NCBI GenBank assembly: GCA_964640965.1
Contig: CAZXJB010000075.1
Location: forward strand, 1 to 13,099
Reading direction: 5' to 3'
Length of the DNA: 13,099 nucleotides
Origin: HRBIN12 sp964640965
Lineage (GTDB): Bacteria > Actinomycetota > UBA4738 > HRBIN12
Shown here: one piece after another, positions 7,262-12,490 of the stretch
How the letters are laid out: each line of letters starts with the position of its first letter
Position numbering within the stretch: the stretch's first letter is position 1
Translations under genes and position numbers: made by a program
Notes under the pieces: model-generated
What the model saw: only the letters and a program-made list of their open reading frames with translations
Database searches by the model: none
Told to the model about the DNA's origin: nothing

Positions 7262-8092
7262 GTGCGGCCGGCCGAGCTGCTCCTACGGGCCGCGGCGTAC
7301 CTCGAACGGCACGGCGTCGAGAGCCCCCGGACGACGGCGGAGATCCTGCTCATGCACGTGCTCGGCACCGACCGCGCGGGCCTGCACGCGCGGGACGACC
7401 GGCTCGACGCCCGCCAGGCCCGCGAGTTCGGTCGCGCCCTCTGCCAGCGCTGCGCCGGCGTCCCCGTGCAGCACCTGACCGGCGAGCAGGCCTTCCGCCG
7501 TCTCACCCTCGAGGTGCGTCCGGGCGTGTTCATCCCCCGGCCCGAGACCGAGATCCTCGTCGAGGCAGCCCTCGCGGCCGTGCGGGACGTGGAGGCGCCG
7601 GTCGTCGTCGACGTCGGCACGGGCACCGGCGCGATCGCCCTCGCGATCAAGGACGAGCGGCCCGACGCCACCGTGCTCGCGACCGACCTCGCGCCGGAGG
7701 CGGTCGAGCTCGCCCGGACGAACGCGTCGCGCCTCGGCCTCGATGTCGACGTGCGCGAGGGCGATCTGCTCGCACCGCTGCCCGAGGAGCTCCGCGGTTG
7801 GGTCGACCTCGTCGTGAGCAACCCACCGTACGTGCCCCCCGAGGAGTACGAGGACCTGCCCCCCGAGGTGAAGGCCGACCCGCGGGAGGCGCTCGTCGGC
7901 GGCACCCACGTCTACGAGCGCCTGGCCGCCGAGGCCGAGCGCTGGCTCCGCGACGGGGGCGCGCTCGCCGTGGAGATCCACGCCGAGGCCGGGGAGGCGG
8001 TCGCCGGGATCCTGCGGCGGGCGTTCATGGGCGTGCGCGTCCGGAAGGATCTCGCGGGTCGGGACCGGGTGGTGATCGGGTGGCGGCCGTGA
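7262..8092 (+). CDS. prmC: release factor glutamine N5-methyltransferase
   Basis: PrmC (HemK) uses S-adenosylmethionine to methylate the glutamine of the GGQ motif in release factors RF1 and RF2, raising release efficiency. The 276-residue protein has an N-terminal helical substrate-binding domain (about 1-95, including PVQHLTGEQAFRRL). The SAM-binding motif I, DVGTGTG, is at 117-123, and the substrate-glutamine motif NPPY is at 187-190. The segment FIPRPETEILVE just before the methyltransferase core is also typical. The GTG start lies 3 nt after the prfA stop, with GGGGGAGG (7246-7253) 8 nt upstream. Its stop overlaps the next gene (GTGA). The prfA-prmC pair is a very widely conserved operon, and its substrate is the upstream gene product. 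Confidence 0.97.
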   Translation: MRPAELLLRAAAYLERHGVESPRTTAEILLMHVLGTDRAGLHARDDRLDARQAREFGRALCQRCAGVPVQHLTGEQAFRRLTLEVRPGVFIPRPETEILVEAALAAVRDVEAPVVVDVGTGTGAIALAIKDERPDATVLATDLAPEAVELARTNASRLGLDVDVREGDLLAPLPEELRGWVDLVVSNPPYVPPEEYEDLPPEVKADPREALVGGTHVYERLAAEAERWLRDGGALAVEIHAEAGEAVAGILRRAFMGVRVRKDLAGRDRVVIGWRP

Positions 8093-8700
8093 GCGAGCCG
8101 CTCGCCGAGGCGGCCGAGGCCGCCCTCGCGGGCCTCCTCATCGTGCTGCCGACCGACACCGTCTACGGCATCGGGACCCGGCCGGACGACCCGGCCGCCA
8201 CGGCCCGGCTCTTCGAGGCGAAGGGGCGGCCGCGCGAGCTCGCCCTCCCGGTCCTCGTGGCCTCCCGCGAGCAGGCCGAGCGGATCGCCGCCTTCGACGA
8301 GCGGGCCCGGGCGCTCGCGGGGCGCTTCTGGCCCGGAGCGCTCTCGCTCGTGCTCCCCCGGACCGAGCTGAGCCTGCCCTGGGCGCTCGGCGAGGAGCCC
8401 TCGACGATCGCCGTGCGGATGCCGCACCACCCGCTCGCGCTCGCGCTGCTCGCGCGGACCGGGCCGCTCGCCGTGACGAGCGCGAACCGCAGCGGCGAGC
8501 CCACCCCCACGACGTGCGAGGGTCTGCAGGAGGTGTTCGGGGACGCCGTCGCCGTGTACCTGTGCCAGGCCGAGCCGCTCGCGGGCTCCCCCTCGACCGT
8601 GGTCGACCTGACCGGGCCCGAGCCCCGGGTCCTCCGGGCGGGTGCGCTCGCCGAGGGCGAGCTCCGCGCCGCGCTCGAGCAAGTCTCCTCCTCCGGGTAG
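8089..8700 (+). CDS. tsaC: L-threonylcarbamoyladenylate synthase (Sua5/TsaC family, short form)
   Basis: The enzyme makes threonylcarbamoyl-AMP from threonine, bicarbonate and ATP, the first step of the t6A37 modification of ANN-decoding tRNAs. The 203-residue protein is the single-domain YrdC/TsaC-like form, lacking the extra C-terminal Sua5 domain. Motifs are LPTDTVYGIG (20-29), the basic KxR in EAKGRPRELALPVLV (Lys45, Arg47), the WPGALSLVL segment and AVTSANRSGEP (128-138). The GTG start overlaps the prmC stop (GTGA). Another in-frame GTG at 8080 would add three residues and cannot be excluded, but the overlap arrangement matches other junctions here. The gene corresponds to ywlC of Bacillus and Rv1301 of mycobacteria, which are in the same relative position. 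Confidence 0.93.
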   Translation: MSEPLAEAAEAALAGLLIVLPTDTVYGIGTRPDDPAATARLFEAKGRPRELALPVLVASREQAERIAAFDERARALAGRFWPGALSLVLPRTELSLPWALGEEPSTIAVRMPHHPLALALLARTGPLAVTSANRSGEPTPTTCEGLQEVFGDAVAVYLCQAEPLAGSPSTVVDLTGPEPRVLRAGALAEGELRAALEQVSSSG

Positions 8701-8703
8701 ACT
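8675..8703 (+). promoter_or_regulatory. possible promoter before the phosphatase gene
   Basis: TCGAGC (8675-8680) and TAGACT (8698-8703) are spaced by 17 nt. The -10 overlaps the stop codon of the tsaC gene and ends 9 nt before the ATG at 8713. The 12-nt gap has no Shine-Dalgarno sequence, so a leaderless or nearly leaderless transcript is plausible. Matches to consensus are modest (3/6 and 4/6). Confidence 0.35.
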
Positions 8704-8712
8704 CCGGGTCCC

Positions 8713-9318
8713 ATGCCTGGCTCGATCCTCGTCGTGTGCACCGGGAACGTGTGTCGTTCGCCGATCGCGGAGGGCATGCTGCGCGCGATGCTCGAGGAGC
8801 GCCTCGGCGAGGCGGCGCCGCTCGTCGCCTCGGCCGGGACGGCCGGGAGTGACGGACGGACCCGGACCGCGACGGCGGAGGCCATCGCGGCGGCGGCCGA
8901 GCTCGGCATCGATATCGCCGGGCACCGGGCGCGCGGGCTGCGGGCCGAGCACCTCCGGGCGGCCGACCTGGTGATCGCGATGGCGGAGGAGCACGTGGAG
9001 GCGGCCGTCGAGCTCGAGCCCTCGGCCGCCGAGCGCGCCTTCACCCTCAAGGAGCTCGTCCGCCTGCTCGAGGCCGTCCCCGACCCCGAGGTCGGCGCCA
9101 CGCCGCGCGAGACCCTCCGGGCGCGCGTGCGGCAGGCGCACGAGCTCCGCCGGCGGGGCGGGCCGCGGAACCCCCTCGACACGGGCGTCGTGGACCCCAT
9201 CGGGCAGGGGCTCGAGGTCTACCGCGCGGTCGCCTGGGAGCTGCGGGAGTGGTGCACCCGGCTCGTGGACGCGCTCGCGCCGGCGGCGTCGACCGCCCGG
9301 GCGGCGGAGGGCGGCTGA
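8713..9318 (+). CDS. low-molecular-weight phosphotyrosine/phosphoarginine phosphatase family protein
   Basis: This 201-residue cysteine phosphatase has the P-loop C(X)5R near the N-terminus: VVCTGNVCRSP with Cys9 as nucleophile and Arg15. The general acid Asp161 is in the late DPIG motif (VVDPIGQG). Usual family length is about 150; here about 40 extra residues (roughly 105-155, Arg/Glu-rich, ending RRRGGPRNPLD) lie before the acid loop. The position corresponds to ywlE of Bacillus, an arginine phosphatase, but YwlE has Thr where this protein has Val13. From memory, Thr favours phosphoarginine and a larger aliphatic residue favours phosphotyrosine, so the substrate is open. Its stop overlaps the rpiB start (TGATG). 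Possible roles include control of envelope polymer synthesis, given wecA downstream, but that is inference. Confidence 0.88.
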   Translation: MPGSILVVCTGNVCRSPIAEGMLRAMLEERLGEAAPLVASAGTAGSDGRTRTATAEAIAAAAELGIDIAGHRARGLRAEHLRAADLVIAMAEEHVEAAVELEPSAAERAFTLKELVRLLEAVPDPEVGATPRETLRARVRQAHELRRRGGPRNPLDTGVVDPIGQGLEVYRAVAWELREWCTRLVDALAPAASTARAAEGG

Positions 9319-9764
9319 TGCGGATCGCGCTCGCGAGCGACCACGCCGGGTACCGGCTCAAGGAGGACATCAAGCGGTTCCTCCTCGAGGAGGGGCACGA
9401 GGTGATCGACCTCGGCACGGACTCGGAGGAGCCCGTCGACTACCCCCCGCTCTGCGCCGCGGCGGCCCGCGAGGTGGTGGCCGGTCGGGCGGATCGCGCG
9501 ATCCTCTTCGGGGGCTCGGGCCAGGGCGAGCAGATCGCGGCGAACAAGGTCCACGGGATCCGCGCGGCCCTCTGCCACGACCTGTTCACGGCCCGGCTGG
9601 CGCGGGAGCACAACGACGCCAACGTGCTGACGATGGGCGGGAGGATCGTGGCGCCGGCGCTCGCTCGGGAGATCGCCCGGGTATGGCTCGCCACACCCTT
9701 CGAGGGCGGGCGTCACGAACGTCGCGTGCGGCTGATCGCGGAGATCGAGCGGGAGGAGTCATGA
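9318..9764 (+). CDS. rpiB: ribose 5-phosphate isomerase B
   Basis: RpiB interconverts ribose 5-phosphate and ribulose 5-phosphate in the pentose phosphate pathway, complementing the transaldolase encoded upstream. It has 148 residues, a normal length. The N-terminus MRIALASDHAGYRLKEDIK includes Asp8 and His9 for substrate binding. The active-site loop reads FGGSGQGEQIAANK (64-77): Ser67 replaces the catalytic cysteine of E. coli RpiB, and Glu71 is the probable base, as known for the mycobacterial enzyme. HNDANVLTMGGR follows. The ATG shares one base with the upstream stop (TGATG), with GGAGGG at 9306-9311 as ribosome binding site. The stop overlaps glyA (ATGA). Some family members act on allose or galactose phosphates, but the context favours ribose. 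Confidence 0.95.
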   Translation: MRIALASDHAGYRLKEDIKRFLLEEGHEVIDLGTDSEEPVDYPPLCAAAAREVVAGRADRAILFGGSGQGEQIAANKVHGIRAALCHDLFTARLAREHNDANVLTMGGRIVAPALAREIARVWLATPFEGGRHERRVRLIAEIEREES

Positions 9765-11026
9765 GGGACTGGGTTGCCGACTGGGACGCGCTGCGGGCCA
9801 CCGATCCGGAGGTGGCGGAGGCCATCGCCGCCGAGCTCGGGCGCGAGCGCCGGACGATCCGGCTCATCGCCTCGGAGAACTACGCGAGCCCGGCGGTGCT
9901 CGCCGCGCTCGCCTCGACGATGAACAACAAGTACGCGGAGGGCTACCCGGGCCGCCGCTACTACGGCGGCTGCGCCTACGTGGACGTCGTGGAGAGCCTG
10001 GCGGTGGAGCGCGCGAAGGCGCTGTTCGGCGCCGAGCACGCGAACGCCCAACCGCACGCCGGGGCCCAGGCGAACCTCGCGGTGTTCGGGGCGTTCCTGG
10101 AGCCGCGCTCGGACGACACGGTGCTCGGGCTCGCCCTGCCCCACGGCGGGCACCTCACCCACGGCTCGCCGGTGAACGTCTCAGGGATGTGGTTCCGCTT
10201 CGTCGCCTACGAGGTCGACCCGAAGACCGAGCAGCTGGACATGGACCGGATCCGCGATCTCGCCAAGGAGCACCGGCCGAAGATCGTCCTCGCCGGCTAC
10301 ACCGCCTACCCGCGGACGATCGACTTCGCCGCCTTCCGCGAGATCGCCGACGAGGTCGGCGCGCTGCTCTGGGTCGACGCCTCCCATTTCATCGGGCTCG
10401 TCGCGGGCGGCGTCTACCCGAGCCCGGTCCCGTATGCGGACGTCGTCACCTTCACCACCCACAAGACGCTCCGCGGGCCCCGCGGGGCGATGATCCTGTG
10501 CCGGGCCGAGCACGCGAAGGCGATCGACAAGGCCGTGTTCCCGATGATGCAGGGCGGTCCGATCGAGAACGCCATCGCGGCGAAGGCCGTGGCCCTGAAG
10601 GAGGCCTCGACGCCGGGGTTCCGCGCCTACGCCGAGCGCACGGTGCGCACGGCGCGGGCGCTCGCCGCCGCCCTGGCCGAGGAGGGTCTGCGGATCGTGG
10701 CCGGCGGCACCGACTCGCACCTCGCGCTCGCCGACCTCCGCCCCCTCGGGATCGGCGGTCGAGAGGCGGAGGCCGTCTGCGACGAGATCGGGATCGCCCT
10801 GAACAAGAACGCCATCCCCTTCGACCCGATGCCGCCGCTCGACCCCTCGGGGATCCGGGTGGGCACGCCAGGCCCGGCCACGCTCGGCATGGACGAGCCC
10901 GAGATGAAGGAGATCGGCGCCATCATCGGCCGGGTCCTCCGGAGCCCCCGCGACGAGGCCGTCCGCGCGGCCTGCAGGGAGCGGGTGGCCGCGCTCACGG
11001 CCCGGTTCCCCGCCTACCCAGGCTGA
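9761..11026 (+). CDS. glyA: serine hydroxymethyltransferase (divergent active site)
   Basis: SHMT is a cytosolic PLP enzyme that converts serine and tetrahydrofolate to glycine and 5,10-methylene-tetrahydrofolate. This 421-residue homologue has normal length and full-length family similarity: LIASENYASPAV, GYPGRRYYGGCAYVDVVE, PHGGHLTHGSPVN, and the PLP lysine Lys235 in TTHKTLRGPRG. Several normally conserved positions differ. The usual TTRG or TRRG near the C-terminus is ATLG (373-376), so the arginine that binds the substrate carboxylate is Leu375, and no neighbouring Arg replaces it. The usual HSG(S/A)QAN is HAGAQAN (99-105), and GGCEY is GGCAY. The ATG overlaps rpiB (ATGA) behind GGGAGGAG. 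glyA after rpiB is the Bacillus order. It may be a lineage variant of true SHMT, or an aldolase or transferase with another substrate. Confidence 0.93.
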   Translation: MRDWVADWDALRATDPEVAEAIAAELGRERRTIRLIASENYASPAVLAALASTMNNKYAEGYPGRRYYGGCAYVDVVESLAVERAKALFGAEHANAQPHAGAQANLAVFGAFLEPRSDDTVLGLALPHGGHLTHGSPVNVSGMWFRFVAYEVDPKTEQLDMDRIRDLAKEHRPKIVLAGYTAYPRTIDFAAFREIADEVGALLWVDASHFIGLVAGGVYPSPVPYADVVTFTTHKTLRGPRGAMILCRAEHAKAIDKAVFPMMQGGPIENAIAAKAVALKEASTPGFRAYAERTVRTARALAAALAEEGLRIVAGGTDSHLALADLRPLGIGGREAEAVCDEIGIALNKNAIPFDPMPPLDPSGIRVGTPGPATLGMDEPEMKEIGAIIGRVLRSPRDEAVRAACRERVAALTARFPAYPG

Positions 11027-11048
11027 TCCCTCCGAGGTCCGCCGGGGG

Positions 11049-11054
11049 TACCAT
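11049..11054 (+). promoter_or_regulatory. possible -10 element for a leaderless wecA transcript
   Basis: TACCAT matches the -10 consensus at four of six bases and ends 7 nt before the GTG at 11062, which would place the transcription start at the start codon. The only purine-rich sequence, GGAG at 11056-11059, is 2 nt from the GTG, too close for a ribosome binding site. No clear -35 is visible. Confidence 0.38.
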
Positions 11055-11061
11055 CGGAGCC

Positions 11062-12282
11062 GTGCTGCCGTACGCCATCGTCTTCGGGGTCAGCGCCGGC
11101 GTGACGGTGGTCGCCACCCCCCTGGTGCGGGGGATCGCGCTCCGGCTCGGCTGGGTGGACCATCCCTCGGACCGGAAGGTCCACCCCCGACCGACCCCGA
11201 CGGCGGGCGGTCTCGCGATGTTCCTCGGGGTCACGGCGGCCCTCGGGGTCGCCCGGGTCCTGCCCGCCCTGGCGCCCCTCCGCGCGGCGAGCTCAGAGCT
11301 CGAGGCGGCCGCGCTCGCGGCGGTCGTCGTCGCGGCGGTGGGGCTCGTGGACGACGTCCGGGGGCTCTCGGCCCTCGGCAAGCTCGCCGGGCAGGTCCTC
11401 GCCGCCGGGCTGCTCGTGCTGGCCGGGGTCCAGCTGCTCTACTTCTATTTCCCGGGCCAGGGGGTGCTCTCGCTCCCGCCCGACCTCGCGGTGCCGCTCA
11501 CGGTCCTGTGGGTGACGGCGATGGTGAACGCCGTGAACCTCATCGACGGGCTGGACGGGCTCGCCGCGGGGATCGTGGCGATCGGGGCGCTCTCGTTCTT
11601 CGCGTACCTGGCCTTCGGGCCCACCGCGGCGAGCGAGCCCTCGAGCGCGGCCGTGCTCTCGGCGATCGCCGCCGGCGCGGCGCTGGGGTTCCTGCCCTGG
11701 AACACCCATCCCGCGCGTGTCTTCATGGGGGACACGGGCTCGGGGTTGCTCGGGGTCCTCATGGCCACGGCGACGGTCGCGGGGGTCGGGCGGAACCCGT
11801 TCGGACCCTCGGGCGGGGACCTGGCCGCGATCGCGATCCCCGTGGTCCTCCCGCTGCTCGTGCTCGCGATCCCGTTCCTGGACGTCCTGCTCGCGATCGT
11901 CCGGCGGATGCGGCGGGGCCTCGGGATCCACCACGCGGACAAGGAGCACATCCACCACCGGCTCATGGACATCGGGCACTCGCACCGCCAGGCGGTCCTG
12001 CTCATGTACCTGTGGAGCGCCCTGATCTCCGGCTGCGCGCTCGCCGTCGCCTTCATCGACGGGCGGCTGCTCGTGCTCGCCATCGTCGCGAGCGCCGTGC
12101 TCCTCGCGGCCGTCCTCCCGAGGCTGTTGCGCGACCGCTCACCGCGCGGGAGCGACGCGCGGTCGGGAGCCGAGGGCCCGTCGCCCGCTCCGGGGCCCAT
12201 CGAGACCACCGCGCCGCAGGCCGATGCGGCCGCGCCGGTCACCGGCTCCGGGGTCGCGGGGCCGGGGGCCGCGGCGGGGTGA
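11062..12282 (+). CDS. wecA: polyprenyl-phosphate sugar-1-phosphate transferase (WecA/TagO family)
   Basis: This 406-residue membrane enzyme of the MraY/WecA superfamily should transfer a sugar 1-phosphate (commonly GlcNAc-1-P from UDP-GlcNAc) to undecaprenyl or decaprenyl phosphate, starting synthesis of cell wall linkers or surface polysaccharides. It is strongly hydrophobic with about ten membrane segments. Family motifs are DRKVHPRPTPTAGGLA in the first cytoplasmic loop, the Mg-binding DD pair (Asp97-Asp98, VDDVRG), NAVNLIDGLDGLAAG (156-170), FMGDTGS (221-227) and HHADKEHIHHRL (290-301), the sugar-nucleotide specificity loop. The last ~50 residues (from about 357) are Ala/Pro/Gly-rich and probably a disordered cytoplasmic tail. 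In mycobacteria wecA also follows the prfA-prmC-sua5 genes and precedes the ATP synthase operon. Here a transporter gene follows instead. The GTG start gives MLPYAIVFGVSAGVTVVATP as first membrane helix; the exact sugar is unknown. Confidence 0.93.
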   Translation: MLPYAIVFGVSAGVTVVATPLVRGIALRLGWVDHPSDRKVHPRPTPTAGGLAMFLGVTAALGVARVLPALAPLRAASSELEAAALAAVVVAAVGLVDDVRGLSALGKLAGQVLAAGLLVLAGVQLLYFYFPGQGVLSLPPDLAVPLTVLWVTAMVNAVNLIDGLDGLAAGIVAIGALSFFAYLAFGPTAASEPSSAAVLSAIAAGAALGFLPWNTHPARVFMGDTGSGLLGVLMATATVAGVGRNPFGPSGGDLAAIAIPVVLPLLVLAIPFLDVLLAIVRRMRRGLGIHHADKEHIHHRLMDIGHSHRQAVLLMYLWSALISGCALAVAFIDGRLLVLAIVASAVLLAAVLPRLLRDRSPRGSDARSGAEGPSPAPGPIETTAPQADAAAPVTGSGVAGPGAAAG

Positions 12283-12376
12283 CCGCGCATCCGGCCTCCC
12301 CGTCCGAGCAACCAGGGCGGGCGAGCGTGAACCGGAGCCGTACTCCACCCCGTACAACAGGGTGCGCGCATACGCT

Positions 12377-12399
12377 GCCCGGGGGAACTCCCTCCGGGC
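12377..12399 (+). terminator. strong GC hairpin downstream of wecA, possible terminator
   Basis: GCCCGGGGG pairs with CCTCCGGGC (nine pairs including one G-T) around a 5-nt loop AACTC. It lies 95 nt after the wecA stop and before the next promoter. No T-run follows, so it is not a canonical intrinsic terminator; it may act with Rho, protect the 3' end, or do nothing. A weaker stem CACCC/GGGTG lies just before it (12346-12364). Confidence 0.42.
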
Positions 12400-12433
12400 G
12401 ACCCAGGGGGTGATGATGCGGGCTCCTGTGCGG

Positions 12434-12439
12434 CATAAT
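12434..12439 (+). promoter_or_regulatory. -10 element of the ABC transporter gene promoter
   Basis: CATAAT matches five of six bases of TATAAT, the best -10 in the window, in the 208-nt gap between wecA and the ABC gene. With an 18-nt spacer the -35 would be GTGATG (12410-12415), a weak match. Transcription would start near 12446, giving a 5' leader of about 45 nt that contains the tandem repeat. Confidence 0.5.
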
Positions 12440-12458
12440 CCCGCCTGAACGGCGTTCA

Positions 12459-12488
12459 AACCGAGGGGTATCGAACCAAGGGGTAACG
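12459..12488 (+). repeat. 15-bp imperfect tandem repeat in the leader of the ABC transporter gene
   Basis: AACCGAGGGGTATCG is followed without spacing by AACCAAGGGGTAACG; 13 of 15 bases are identical. The second copy carries AAGGGG (12478-12483), a ribosome binding site 7 nt before the GTG at 12491. A paired site could bind a regulator or be a duplicated ribosome binding region. Confidence 0.6.
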
Positions 12489-12490
12489 GG

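Noticed and set aside
8080..8088. Alternative GTG start for the tsaC gene nine bases upstream
   Set aside because: Possible, but it adds only three residues outside the conserved region. The GTGA overlap at 8089 matches other junctions.
9683..9760. Upstream start for glyA within rpiB
   Set aside because: The extension is Arg-rich shadow sequence; the ATG at 9761 has a good ribosome binding site and gives the normal SHMT N-terminus.
12283..12490. Small gene or RNA gene in the wecA-ABC gap
   Set aside because: No open frame with a ribosome binding site and recognisable product. The hairpins do not form a tRNA cloverleaf or a riboswitch I can recognise.
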